A stretch of 64,000 nt of DNA from Crambe crambe. Lineage: Eukaryota > Porifera > Demospongiae > Poecilosclerida > Crambeidae. The stretch spans positions 5,084,001 through 5,148,000 of the forward strand of contig OZ004588.1 of assembly GCA_963924555.1 (NCBI GenBank), read 5' to 3'. The position numbers were made by a program, and so were the translations under genes. Below are positions 8,621 to 20,199 of the stretch, piece after piece. How positions within the stretch are numbered: the stretch's first letter is position 1; each line of letters opens with the position of its first letter. A model generated the notes under the pieces. That model was given only the letters and a program-made list of their open reading frames with translations, did no database searches and was not told the origin of the DNA.

Positions 8621-11600
8621 CTTATTGCGAGTTTAAGGGATATACTAAGGGAGCTGAGAATCGAGTTTATTGACTGCAATCAACCAGATATAGGATTTGG
8701 GAACCAAAGTCATTGCTGCTCTGATACTGGAGTGTTTGGTACAGGTTAGTCACTTAAAATTTATTGTGAATTCAATAACTAGTTCAATCTTTTGCACATA
8801 CCCTCCCTTGAATATCCAGTTGATGATAGCACTACTGATGATAGGACTGATAATATTGCCACTACTGTCCAAAATCTGTGGTAGTTGAAGTTGTGTCAGT
8901 GACTGTGGCCTTGATAGCACTGATTGGTACAATTACTGGCATAGTAATAGTCATGGTCATCTGCAATATTAAGAGAAAGGCAAAGAAAAACAGAGATGGT
9001 CTACACCCAGACTCTATACTGGAATCCAGGTATCGAATTAAAGACCAGGAACTAGATGTTGAGGGGTGTCCCATTTCAGGGATCTCCTTATTAGTGGGTG
9101 GGATTACACCATTAAAATGGTGTGTTCTATTGCACTTTAAATTTAACACACTAGTGTGTAATACAGCTGTTGCCATGACAACCTTTGATGTGTTACTATG
9201 GCAACCTTTGATGTTTACAGTGTTAAATTTAAAGTGCAAATGAACACGCCATTTTTAACAGTGTATAAGATAACAAACCTCTCAACAAGGACACTATACC
9301 TTAGTACACTCTACACAAAAACAACAACAAAAAAACAAAAAAAACAACAAAAAAAGAAGATAACTTCTCTACAATGGACAAAAGGCTGCATGGTCCCAAG
9401 TATGTCATACAGCCCCATATGCTAAACCAGCAGTTATTTCTAGTTCTGCAGTAATAGTCATCAGTCTGTGACTCAAGTTGTCTGTGTATGAAAATTTCTG
9501 TCTAATTTTCAGATTGCAATAATTATTTTAATGGTCAGTTCCACTGTGATTGATTATCATTAGCTAAATCATTAGCTCTGTTGGGGTTTTGGATTCAACT
9601 TGACTAATTTTGGTATCTTATCTTTTAGCTATAATAATTCATATGCAAACACAGATTCTCGTAGATATGGTAAGCATAATAACATTTTGAAGTGATCTAA
9701 TTGTACTACATAGCTACTTTTATTAGTGAGTAATTCAATGGGAGAAGGAAGCGTGGCATCAATATCAACAGGACGAGCTAGAATTCAGTCCCTATTTGTC
9801 AGAAACCTCTCTGAGTCTAATCTGCTCATACCTGGTCGTCACATCCAACTAGTGAACATTGTGGGGCAAGGTATGTATTTAGCTTATGACACTAGCTAGC
9901 TATACCACTTGATACACATATGCTAATATAAAACTACTTAGGTGAGTTTGGAGTAGTTTATCGAGGCAATCTCACAGGCTGGCAGGGAAGAACAACAGCA
10001 GAAGTGGTTGCGGTAAAGACATTGAAAAGTACAGTCACAAGATGTAAATCTCAGTGCAAGAAAGTACCTTTTTTTTTCTAGGCTACTTCTCAACAAATGA
10101 CATTGATGATTTGATGAGGGAGAGTGCAAAGCTGCAGAGGTTTGACCACCCAAATGTCCTGAGTTTGATTGGTGTGTGCATTGATGCGGGAGAAGCTCCA
10201 TACATTGTCATGCCCTTCATGATCAATGGCAGTCTCTTGACTTACCTGAGGAAGGAGAGACATCAGTTTATTACTATTACTGACACACATGAAGATGAAA
10301 ACTCAATGGTATGCAGACAACCCAGTGCTTACAATGATTATGATTTTTTCTCCCTGAAAGATTGAAGATACTCAGAGAAGGTTACTGTCAATATGTTACC
10401 AGGTCGCTAAGGGAATGCGTTACCTTGCACAGCAGAAGTTCATTCATCGAGATCTAGCAGCTCACAACTGCATGTATGATTTCACCAACAATAGATAGCT
10501 CTGCTAGTTTTAACCATTTTTTTTTGTAAAATTACAGGATTGATGATCATTTCGTGATCAAGGTGGCAGATTTCGGTCTGTCTGAGAATATCTACTCCAG
10601 GAATTACTTCAGACAAGAAAAAGGTGGGAATGGATCATCTGTGAAACTTCCAATCAAGTGGATGGCATTGGAGAGCCTCCTGGATGGCATTTTCTCTGAA
10701 AAGACAGATGTGGTAAGGCCATAAGTAATTGGAATGAGATAATTACATCAAATTATATGTTGCAAGCTATAGTTATCCTTATGTCAATCAATCAATTCAT
10801 GATTTCAGTGGGCATATGGAGTGACTTGCTGGGAGATTTTCAGCCTTGGCCACACCCCTTATCCTACAGTTGATCCACACTCTCTGATCATATTCCTTCA
10901 AGGTGGAGAGAGATTGGAAAAACCTACCAATGCAGCCTGTACAGATATGGTGTAAGCTAATCAGTTAAGCTACATGCACATACTCTCAGTGAGGATTATA
11001 ACAGTCTGCCATAGGCCATTTACCGGTGTCATAGTGTATTTAGTCCCCCCTATGAAATGTCCCCCAGACAAAAGTCACCAGTGAATAATGTCCCCCCGGA
11101 CAATATTCACTAGTGAATAATGTCCCCCGGACAATTTTCACCGGTGAATAATGCCCCCCCTCAGTGAATAATGTCCCCCCAGGACATTTTCCAACTCAGT
11201 ATATTTTGTCTCCCCTCAAAAATTCCTGGATCCTATAGTTCTTTTTTCTATGGTTGGGTCCCTTCATGCTGGCAGTATGGTTAGGTCCCTTCATGCTATA
11301 ATGCACTGGCAGTATGGTTGAGTCCCTTCATGCTATAATGCACTGGCAGTATGGTTGGGTCCCTTCATGCTATAATACACTGCCATAAGTGCTCAACTAT
11401 AAGCTTAAACATTGATAATTCATGACAGCTGTGATTGTTGCTGATATTTTTTGGTAGTTTGACGCATTCATTGTGAAACCATTCATTGCACTTATCACAT
11501 TGTACCATACTTCCTCCTTCTGGCTGTCTGCAGAGTGAAATCTTCTGCTGGTAATTTGACTTTTGGTTTTTTTAAATATGCAGGGGAATGGAGTGGGATA

Positions 11601-13217
11601 TTTCTTTTCAATAGGTGATTATGGAAAAGAGTTTGCTGGATCGAATCCAGTGCAAAGAGATGCAATGGAAAATAAACCATAATCACTACCTCCTTTCTGA
11701 AATTGAACATTAGGAAAGTTCAGATTGAGCTCCCGAGCATCAGAGAACATTAGATAGAGCGCAAATTATAAATTTGTTCCTCACATTGATGTGATTAAGT
11801 GAGCAACCAATGTTCGAAAATAGTGATCCAATGATTTTCGGATACATTCAAAATCTGTATGAATTTCCCCCTTTCAGTATTAAAATTTAGTACTTCACCA
11901 AAAGAGATGTCTCCTGAAATCCACCAATATGAGGGTACTGAGAATTTGGGCACAGTTAATGACAGCCATTCTCCAGCCAATAATATAATGCTCAAATGAT
12001 CAGATGCATATAAACTAAACTCTTTTACCCAGTGTCGTTGTGTTCTCTGCACTCCTTGGCATTTCTGATCTTCTTCTGATGTTAGGTCAATGTAATATGA
12101 ACTATTATGAATGCATGTAAAGATATCATGCAAGATGATTATTATCTTGTTTCCCTGTAGCTTTTGCATGCCAATCTTGTGCCCACCTCCTAGCATCTCT
12201 TTGAGCTGCTAGAGACATTTTCAATGATTTGGATTCATCTGGAGAGGGGGAAAAATAACATCATTGCTATTATGCATAGTAGCTATAGTTACTGGTTTTG
12301 GCTTCATCGTGAGTCGATGAATAACCTTCAACAGATCCATGACAAGCTCTGAGTATCCTCTCCACACTTCTTGGAACTTTTGCCTCCACTCATTTCTTCC
12401 AGATTTGGAATGAAACAGAAGACTTCTTTTAATCTTAAAAAACAACAACAACAACATTGCTAATAATTATAGCAAAGAGTCAGACTATATTATAGCTAAT
12501 ATAATTATAGCTAGCTATAGGCTCTAGCTATATATATAGCTATAGTTAGCCACTAGCTACCTTGAAGTGTGCATTGGCTTTCCTTCTCAGTATCCTCTTC
12601 TGGTTTTAGAAAATCCTTCAGGATATCTTCCAGAAAATAAAAACTCGTAGACCTGCATGATCATAGTCCTCCATCTCGACTGAACGCGTGCACATGCATG
12701 CAAGACTATCGTTGTCATCGATCTTCCGTGAAACTGGGAGACATTATTCACCGAAGGGGACATTATTCACTGGTGAAAATTGTCCGGGGGGACATCATTC
12801 GCTAGTGAATATTATCCGGGGGGACACTATTAAGGGGGGGACAAAATTCACTGCGACACCGGGTCAAAAGGTCAAATGTCTGGCTTTGGTCTGGCATCAT
12901 ACATCCCATTGCACTTGGGAATGTATCCATAATATGGCCAATTACCATTGTCTGACATTTTATCAGATCATTTCAAAAAGTTATAGCTAGTCCTCACTGA
13001 TGTAATACACCCTTCACTCTTTTTTTAGAAGAGTGTATGTAGTAGTAGCTAACTATAGTTGGATAGCTAATTTTCATCTTTTTCTAGGTATGAGTTGATC
13101 AAAAAATGCTGGAATGAACTCCCTGAAGATAGGCCCTCCTTCGATGACATGATAAACGAGATCAACTCATTGCTTGAGAAAGTGTCTGGGTACCTTGACT
13201 TTTCAGCATTCTCTTAG
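8621..13217 (+). CDS. Receptor-type tyrosine kinase (5-prime end not found)
   Basis: Likely exons: 8621-8744, 8820-9029, 9629-9669, 9727-9870, 9942-10028, 10082-10308, 10361-10473, 10538-10712, 10809-10951 and 13088-13217, all with GT-AG borders and matching phases except at the second. The first encodes a Cys-containing extracellular stretch; the second encodes a membrane segment ([19 protein letters not shown]) followed by KRKAKK. The kinase domain is complete: glycine loop [15 protein letters not shown] lysine, helix-C glutamate (MRESAKL), HRDLAAHNC catalytic loop, DFG, activation loop with tyrosines, [11 protein letters not shown], and a C-lobe ending 14 residues after the last helix. It should phosphorylate tyrosines at the plasma membrane. 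The catalytic loop has His where tyrosine kinases normally have Arg (AAHN for AARN). The juxtamembrane frame reaches a stop near 8879 and resumes two bases on, so an indel, a sequence error or a missed intron is present. Confidence 0.85.
9103..9266. mobile_element. Small MITE in a kinase-gene intron
   Basis: Inverted ends ttacaccattaaaatgg and ccatttttaacagtgtat, with longer inner arms gcactttaaatttaacac and its inverse. The centre contains two copies of caacctttgatgt. It lies in the intron after the membrane-segment exon. Confidence 0.75.
11249..11392 (+). repeat. Tandem repeat, about 45-bp unit
   Basis: About three and a half copies of a unit containing tatggttgggtcccttcatg and ctataatgcactggcag, inside the TIR element. 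Confidence 0.8.
11590..12196 (-). pseudogene. Ulp1/C48-type cysteine peptidase relic
   Basis: The minus strand reads [18 protein letters not shown] and, further on, [15 protein letters not shown], the pattern around the catalytic histidine of Ulp1-like (C48) peptidases common in animal transposons. About 230 bp downstream, in another frame, comes [17 protein letters not shown], matching the catalytic-cysteine block (usually SDCGLF), but the cysteine codon is now TAT (Tyr). Frame breaks between the two blocks and the lost cysteine mean it cannot encode an active protease. Family assignment is from motif memory. Confidence 0.6.
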
Positions 13218-14318
13218 AGAATACTCTCTCTCACTCTTTTAGAACAAGAAGATTAAAGTTAGTTCTCCTTCCTCCCTATTTATTATTATCACTCAGTCAT
13301 AATTAAATATGTATGCAGTCGTTTTCCATAATAAAAATTACATTGTTTCGTGGAGCGGGACTGGGTACAAGGCTATAATCAGTATCAGCTATCATATGCA
13401 TAAGGAATAAGAAGAAAAAATCCACTTTTCAAATCTGACATTACAGCAGAGAGCAGACTGTCACCAGACCTGTCTTTCTTACCTCACATAATTTTTATCT
13501 CCATTTTGTTAAAAAAAAAAAAAGATTTGGACCGAGAAAAAAAATCAGTAAACTATATATAAACTATATCCTACAAAGCATTTCCTGCACAGGGCTGTCC
13601 TTGGAGTGTGCTAGCGCGGTGCAGCGCTGCACTACTATAATTATTTCTAAGAGCTTAGACTAAAGTAGAAAGATTTCAAATCAAGCTCTAAAGCTAGCTA
13701 TAGTCACACGAGGGTCTGTCTCAGCTAGTTGGTGCACGGAGAGAATCCAGCACCAGCGGTACCTCTTCGATACCTTACTTGATTCTTAGTCTATAGTTAG
13801 TTAGAAACTCAGTCTATCCACACTGCACCTCCTGCACTGTACTGACCGACAATTCGCGTGAGATCAATTATGCGCATGTGCAGTACACAATTTATCACTC
13901 TACTTTTTTTCTGGGGATAAGACTGTGCTAGCAATACCTTTAAGCTGAAGCACAAGCTAGAATGGAGTATTGCTCCAAATATTAAAGGGGTATCTCCTAA
14001 TTGAAAATGCACACTTAACATCACAGCTAATGTCACCCCTTATGTTATGGTGTTAAGTTCAGCTGTTAGTTAGCAGATTTAATTAGCAGATTCAATTAGC
14101 TAGCCAACTTTTTAATCATGCAGTGAAGACCAGACCACCTTCACACAGACTCCCAGAATTTACATATATATTCCACCACCTCCTTCCTGGCCCATAATTA
14201 CAAGTGGTAGATGGCTTTTTGCCATGTATGAATGAGTGGAAATCACTGCTGTCAGCCTCTCAGGCTCCAATCAAAGTCACATGCAATCTCAAGAATGTAA
14301 TTAAAATTACATGCAGCT
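13218..14318. other. Kinase 3-prime flank; no other gene seen
   Basis: Begins with the kinase 3-prime untranslated region; a possible polyadenylation signal (aataaaa) lies near 13330. The remainder has no recognisable coding content, RNA gene or repeat family. Confidence 0.5.
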
Positions 14319-14462
14319 ATACACTCTAAAAATGAGAAGTGTGTATTGTATATCTAAGGAATGCAGTTCTCTGTAAACAGTAAGGTATAAACTCCATACG
14401 TATACAGTTTACAGGGAACATTCCTGTGGTATAAAGTACACACTCTTGTTTTTACAGTATAT
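14319..14462. mobile_element. Small MITE with about 30-bp inverted ends
   Basis: The left arm tacactctaaaaatgagaag followed by tgtgta is mirrored by tacacactcttgtttttaca at the right. An inner pair around gtttacagg and its inverse deepens the hairpin. It is flanked by TA-rich sequence. Confidence 0.7.
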
Positions 14463-15955
14463 ATATGTACAATAGAAAATATACCTCTGTAGCCAGCACT
14501 GCTATAGTTATACTGGATGAGCAACAATGCCACCACAGAACTTTGGCCTGTGGATAACACTGCTCCAAATAATCACAGGTATATTCCTATAATTATGGGC
14601 TACTATCATATATTTCATAGCTGTACCTCTGGGTGTGGATGGTGGGGCTGGTTGTCACTAACTGCTACAAGACTTGTAGTGATCAAAACCCTGAAAAATG
14701 TATAATACATAACTAGCTACATAATAATTATTATATTTACACATAAAATTAATGATAGATACATAATTATTATTATGATTGCTCTTTTTTTTTTCCAGCT
14801 GTATAATACCACATGAATGTATTGCTTGCTCAATTGCTTGTATGCTGAGGAGTAGTGATATCATGCACACAATTTGATCTAATAGGTCACTACAGGTCAG
14901 CCTATTGACTTTGTAGCAGACGTCACATCCTTTAGCTCCTGGGTCATGGTCCATGGACATGTGAACTTTTTCCTACTTATCTGAGAAAGTGTGATTTAAC
15001 AGGTCACTGTGGTCAGCCTCATCATGATAGTTAATAGTGGCATGATTGTTAGACACCCTGAAATGGACCCCTCAGTCTGATAATTATTAATTTGGACCTC
15101 CAGTGCTAAAATGGACCCTGGGGGCTGAAATATTCAGCTATCCACCCGGGGAACAACACTAGCTATGATAATTATAGCTATTATTGGTCGATGCATTGCT
15201 CTTAACCACCTATGCCAATATTTACTATAGCTAGCTAGTCACAATTATAGCTACAGCAATATAGCTACTGTTGAATTCACATTAGACAGCTGTAACTGTA
15301 GCTAGCTATATGCTATCATTGAACTTAAAGATACCAAACACATTTTTTGTTACTAGCCATTAGCTTTGGATTTAGAAGCCATCTTGTCTTGTGTGCATGG
15401 TCTAGAATTGAGGGGTGATTTATCATCTGAAAGTATATAGGGATGGCCCCAAAATCTAGCTGCATGAATCATATACATAGCTACGCAGCATCATATCAAA
15501 CCAAGCCCTATAGCTATATGATGCCCAGAATATAGCTGGATTATGTATACTTTGACTGCAGCATCATATCAAACCCAATTAGATAAGCCCCCACCAATTA
15601 ATCAAGTCACTCTAGCCTAGCCCCACCAATCTATCTTTCTCAACCTATGTTTTAGTTATTATAGCTAGGTAACTGTGAAGTTTAACTGATATCACTACAA
15701 GTCAATGTGATCAAGGATATCCTCTCAGCATTGTCATGCAATCATCTGGGATTGTGAATAATATAGCAGACAGAATTCTTGCTGACTAATTTAGTCACCT
15801 TAGACCTATGACTCCTTGGATGATCCAATCATTGATCACGGGGAGTTCAAGTCATGTTAGGTCATTGATGATGATTGTGCACGCACATGCACATCACTAC
15901 TGATAAAACCATGCATGCATGGCTAATCTTGCTCACTTTCATCAGAAGAATCAAA
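14463..15955. other. Intergenic; upstream region of Cys-repeat gene B
   Basis: No gene recognised. The last 160 bp (from about 15795, with gatccaatcattgatca and gttaggtcattgatgatga) match the inverted region 19370-19440 upstream of pseudogene H, so they are probably the family's promoter side. No clear TATA box is seen for gene B. Confidence 0.5.
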
Positions 15956-16654
15956 ATGAGAAGTTTTATGCTTTTAGTGATTGGGTCTGCTGTAATGTTA
16001 TCCTTATATGGACAAACTTCCTCTGCTGCAGTGGTTTGTGACCACTATCAGAGTCGATGTGGTAACCGATGCTACAATCCTCCCTCCCAAAAGTGCCTCA
16101 GTGGAGGAGTAGTTTGTGGAGCTTATCAGCGCAGGTGTGGTGACCAGTGTTACAATCCTTCGTTAAAAAGATGCCACAGTGGAGGAGTAGCCTGCGAATT
16201 TCATCAGAGCGTGTGTGGTCACCGGTGCTACACTCCTTCATCACAAAAATGTTACAGTGATGGAGTGGTTTGTGGGGTCCATCAGAAAAGATGTGGGAAT
16301 CAATGTTACAATCCTTCAACACATAGATGCCATAGTGGAAGAGTAGTTTGTGATCCATATCAGAGCCTGTGTGGGCACATCTGTTACGCTCCTTCTTCAC
16401 AAAGATGCCTCAGTGGTGGAGTCGTTTGTGGATTCTATCAGAGAAGGTGTGGTGACCAGTGCTATGATCCTTCATCTGAGAGATGCCACAATGGAAGGGT
16501 AGTTTGTGGAGCCTATCAGAGTGTGTGTGGTAAACGTTGCTACACTCCTTCTTCGCAGCGATGTCACAATGGTGGGATAGTTTGTGGAGTCTATCAGAGC
16601 CTATGTGGTGACAAGTGCTATACTCCATCAATGCAGAAATGCTTGGATGATTGA
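15956..16654 (+). CDS. Secreted Cys-repeat protein, gene B
   Basis: A 232-residue single-exon frame. I chose the ATG at 15956 because it gives a clean signal peptide (MRSFMLLVIGSAVMLSLYGQ, cleavage likely after TSSA) and aligns with the starts of genes D and E; an upstream in-frame ATG at 15875 would spoil it. Eight repeats of 26 residues follow, each with four cysteines spaced C-x6-C-x3-C-x7-C-x6 and a CY[NTD]P core. The repeats differ from one another, unlike the nearly uniform repeats of D and E, so B is the older or less homogenised member. Disulfide-bonded secreted or matrix protein is likely. The YNP-type repeat recalls galaxin-like matrix proteins, but with single rather than paired cysteines, so I treat that only as a resemblance. 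Confidence 0.8.
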   Translation: MRSFMLLVIGSAVMLSLYGQTSSAAVVCDHYQSRCGNRCYNPPSQKCLSGGVVCGAYQRRCGDQCYNPSLKRCHSGGVACEFHQSVCGHRCYTPSSQKCYSDGVVCGVHQKRCGNQCYNPSTHRCHSGRVVCDPYQSLCGHICYAPSSQRCLSGGVVCGFYQRRCGDQCYDPSSERCHNGRVVCGAYQSVCGKRCYTPSSQRCHNGGIVCGVYQSLCGDKCYTPSMQKCLDD

Positions 16655-16860
16655 CATACAGTTATATAATATTACTTTGTTTTTGAGATTAGCTACTGAG
16701 ATCAGATAGCTATAGCTAATTTACTTATAATTTATTCTGTCCATCTCTTCAGTAATAGCTAGAGCAGTAAATTAGTAAATTCTTGGCCTATATACTATAG
16801 AATCATTGGAATAGCTAAATTGCTGTTGGGTATAAAATGTCAGTACAATATGCTTCCATT

Positions 16861-16978
16861 GCCTACGGCCATACCACGCTGAATACACCGGTTCTCGTCC
16901 GATCACCGAAGTTAAGCAGCGTCGGGCCTACCCAGTACTTGGATGGGTGACCGCCTGGGAACAGCAGGTGTTGTAGGC
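16861..16978 (+). rRNA. 5S ribosomal RNA
   Basis: 118 nt from gcctacggccatacc to caggtgttgtaggc. The ends pair (gcctac with gtaggc), and the internal promoter words agttaagcagcgtcgggc and gatgggtgaccgcctggg are present. Upstream, tataaaatgtcagtacaat is conserved with the second copy at 44614-44731 and may be a TATA-like element. Confidence 0.95.
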
Positions 16979-16987
16979 TTTTTTTCT
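16979..16987 (+). terminator. RNA polymerase III terminator of 5S
   Basis: A run of T immediately follows the mature 3-prime end, as expected for Pol III termination. Confidence 0.8.
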
Positions 16988-17187
16988 TTCTATGCAGTGC
17001 TAATGCACTAAATCCTCTTTCTTCTTCTTTTTGGTCATAAAAAAAAACAAGAACAAAACAAAAATAGCCAACAATGTCAGCATGGTAAATAATAATAGCT
17101 CCTGTATACAGAAGAAGAGTTGCAGGAGTCCCTATCTTCCTCTCCTTCCCTTCTACTTGTCCCCTTTCCATCTACTTCTTTCTTCAA

Positions 17188-17375
17188 TATCTAGCTACTT
17201 CTTTTGTCCCTTCTTGTCTCCTTCCTTCTGACAAGGCAGTGCTATAAGTAGCTATAATAATGTAAGTCCTTTCTTGCTATCTAGCTACTTCTTTTGTCCC
17301 TTCTTGTCTCCTTCCTTCATCTTATTATGACAAGGCAGTGCTATAAGTAGCTATAATAATGTAAGTCCTTTCTTG
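17188..17375 (+). repeat. Tandem duplication, about 90-bp unit
   Basis: Two adjacent copies of a unit with tctagctacttcttttgtcc and caaggcagtgctataagtag, differing by a short insertion. Confidence 0.8.
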
Positions 17376-18128
17376 GTGATGATATGATGTATCGACGATG
17401 ATGGTCAAATGTACCACCAGATTCGGTGTTGTCTCTACCAGATCATTCTGTACAGTCACTACCATTATTAGACAACATGAATAGTTCCCTTTGATGTAAT
17501 GAGGTAACTATATCATGTAGTAACCACTTGCTAGGCAGGTCTCTTTAGATCACTGTGGTTTCAACTAGAGACCTAAAACGTACACAGTTTTATATGCTAT
17601 TGTCTAAATCACTCCCATGAGTGACTACTCAGTTTACAATAGGCACCTTATGTGTTTACAGATATAAATCTGATGAACAGGAGGGATGTAAAAATACTGC
17701 TTGGTGTAGGAACAGTGGGTCACAGTGGTCAGGGCCCTTTAGTTTATGCTAACAACTAAATTGGCAAATAAAATAGCACCTCTTTGGCAATGATTCATGG
17801 GCTGTGAACTTTTCCCCACATAATGTGGGTCATCTTCCCCACGTGATATGGGTTATCAAAAAATATGCTGACATTTTGCAAATGATCTAACAGCTTAGGT
17901 CACACATGAGCTATTGACGAACATCTGTTCCATTAAGCACTTCTCCCTTTTCCCACAGCTTATCTTCCAATTCAGACTCATGACTCTCTGGTTAGATACC
18001 ATATAGTTTAAAGGTTGTAATTATAGGTCTTAATAATAATTAATACTAATCAATACATTAGTTATGTCTCTCTCATATGATTGGGAGGCTATAATAAGCA
18101 TGATTTGCTGACTTTTTGTGATAGGCAA
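17376..18128 (+). repeat. Diverged duplicate of 45060-46400
   Basis: Holds cacagtggtcagggccc, aatgattcatgggctgtgaa and ccacataatgtgggt in the same order as the second block at 45360-46130. No gene is seen. Together with the 5S gene and pseudogene C it forms a duplicated block. Confidence 0.65.
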
Positions 18129-18440
18129 AATGAGAAGCTTGAAAAAAATTATGCTATTAGCAATTGGGTTAGGTGTGTTATTATTGTATGGACAAACCTG
18201 CTCTGCCGCAGTTGTTTGTGGATTTCATCAAAGTAGGTGTGGAAACCGTTGTTATAATCATTTTTCACAATGATGCCTCAGTGGAGGAGTAGTCTTGTGG
18301 TTCCCGTGACAGCCTGTGTGGCAACCGATGCTACAATCCTTTTTCACAATGATGCTTCAGAGGAGGAATAGTTTGTGGTTCCCGTGAGAGCCTGTGTGAT
18401 AACCAGTGCTACAATCCTTTTTGCAAGATGTCATGGATAA
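18129..18440 (+). pseudogene. Cys-repeat secreted protein, pseudogene C
   Basis: Starts with an intact signal peptide matching genes D and E (LLAIGLGVLLLYGQTCSA). The first repeat then ends in TGA where the others have CGA, and a frameshift follows. Parts of three repeats remain, then a truncated tail. Its TATA region (near 18092) has changed from tatataaa to tataataa. A further scrap of one repeat is at about 18466-18500. Confidence 0.8.
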
Positions 18441-19095
18441 TGTTGTATATACAAACTCACTGCATGGTGCTACAATCCTTCATCACAAAAATGTTACAAT
18501 GATAGAGTCTATCTTTCCCTTGGATTGTCCAGGGATTTGGCCATGGCTCCCAAACTCCCATGCAGGAATCATTGTTCATTAAACATCCTCAAGGAACTCT
18601 AGTAATTAGGTGGACTGCATCAATTGTCCAGGATTTTGACTTCCAGGGGAACTGTTGTAGTAGCTATTAACAGGTGGTCAGCAGAATTTAATGGATAACG
18701 TAGCTATGGCTATTAGCTATCTATAGCTCACATGATCATATCTCTTCTTGTACACTCCAACCCTCCATGCATGAGAGCAATATTTTGGCTTATGTTCATC
18801 ACTGCCGGGAACATTCATGTCCCCCATGTATAGCTAGCTAGTTGTAGGCAGAAGTATTCAAAGCTGCCACATTACCTTTAACTGCATCACACTGATGCAT
18901 GTTAGATTCTTGTATCTGAATTGGTAGAGTTGTTGCCATCTATTATGAATTTATACCCCATGCAGAGAGCTACGAAATATGGAAGCTGTGTTTTCATCAG
19001 CCTTGGATTCCAGTATTCCATTCCATTCCACCATTCCCAATCCACTGAATCTAGACACCCATTCACCAGCTACTCCTACCACACTATGCCCACCA
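18441..19095. other. No gene seen
   Basis: Apart from the repeat scrap near 18466-18500, the sequence shows no recognisable gene or repeat. Confidence 0.5.
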
Positions 19096-19250
19096 CACCT
19101 GTACTGTTAAGCTCCACAAACTACATGTACTCCTCCACTGAGGCACTTTTGTGAGGGAGGACTGTAGCATCTGTAACCACATCAACTCTGATAGTGCTCA
19201 CAAACCACTGCAGCAGAGCAGGGAATTATTAAAAGCACAAGATTTCTCAT
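19096..19250 (-). pseudogene. Cys-repeat secreted protein, pseudogene H
   Basis: On the minus strand it starts ATGAGAAATCTTGTGC and reads CSAAVVCEHYQS before a TGA that replaces the CGA of gene B. A second decayed repeat follows. The signal peptide is shortened. Both it and its upstream sequence (to about 19440) are closest to gene B (15956-16654). Confidence 0.7.
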
Positions 19251-19459
19251 TTTGATTCAAAATCTATGAGCAAGATCACAGCATATAGTTGCATGCCCTC
19301 TCGCCGCTTCGCGGCTTGATACGCCCTTGCTAGCATGCATGGCTTATTTTATTAGCTATGTGTGTATCCAAAGTCATCATCAATGACCTAACATAATGAC
19401 CAATGATTGGATCATTGACCCAGCCCTCTCACTGTTCGGGTCTGAAGTGACTAAAATAG

Positions 19460-20199
19460 GTTTTAGCTATATGGAAGAAAAGTTCATAGTCCCATAGCTA
19501 GATGAACTGCATGATCTTCATTGTACATAATTATTATAATCATTGAAATTGTTCGATCAGTATTTCTAATATTAATAAAGCATGGCTATAGCTAGCTAAC
19601 TGACTTACTTATCAGTTTTGCTAGCTATCTGTATCTTCATGGATCAGATTACAAACATCAGATTTTGGCCTTGCCAAGAGTGAGATGGGTTGACTCAAAT
19701 TAATAATATGCACTTTCTGCATGCTTTCCTGATAAAGAATGAGTAAATGAAGGCAACACCTGGAGCATTTAGAGCTACTCACAGCCCATATTATTTTTCT
19801 GAGCTCTTTATATGTAGTAGCTACTTTGCTAAGATGCATGATCACCTAGTATATCTAACCATTATGTACAGCTAGTTTAGGGAGTTCTGTATAGACCCAC
19901 GGGGTGATTTCAAGGAATTATAGTGGGGGATCCCTAATTGTTTGTAGTGGATTCCAGGATGGATAATTGATTTCAAGGGTAGGGTCTATATTTTAGGTAA
20001 TATTTTAGAGGTCCAAACTGCTATTGTGTGATTATTTGGACTGAGGGAGCGATTTTAGGGGGTTAAACTTGAACGATATATAGGAACCAAATTACCATGA
20101 TGATGATCATTATCTGTCCAAACAAAAAAAATTTTTAATAGTCCATAATATAATTATCAGTACAGAATCAGGAGTCAAGCAGTTTAGTTAGATTCATTC
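19460..20199 (-). repeat. Duplicated 3-prime flank of gene D
   Basis: Matches the flanks of pseudogene A (5560-6127) and gene E (47023-47530) in inverted or direct order as expected, for example aagttcatagtcccata and attccaggatgga. No gene is seen. Confidence 0.7.

Larger units (their letters stand above)
11022..12863 (-). mobile_element. TIR DNA element in the last kinase intron
   Basis: The ends are inverted repeats of about 150-180 bp: ccggtgtcatagtg at the left and its diverged inverse at the right, each followed by several gtgaataatgtcccccc units. The 1.84-kb element carries a decayed minus-strand gene (C48-type peptidase relic). No clear target duplication was found. The transposon superfamily is not identified, and no transposase is present, so it is probably non-autonomous. 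Confidence 0.7.

Noticed and set aside
16098..16631. Minus-strand frames under gene B and similar ones under gene E
   Set aside because: Shadows of the repeat; the plus frame has the signal peptide and regular cysteines.
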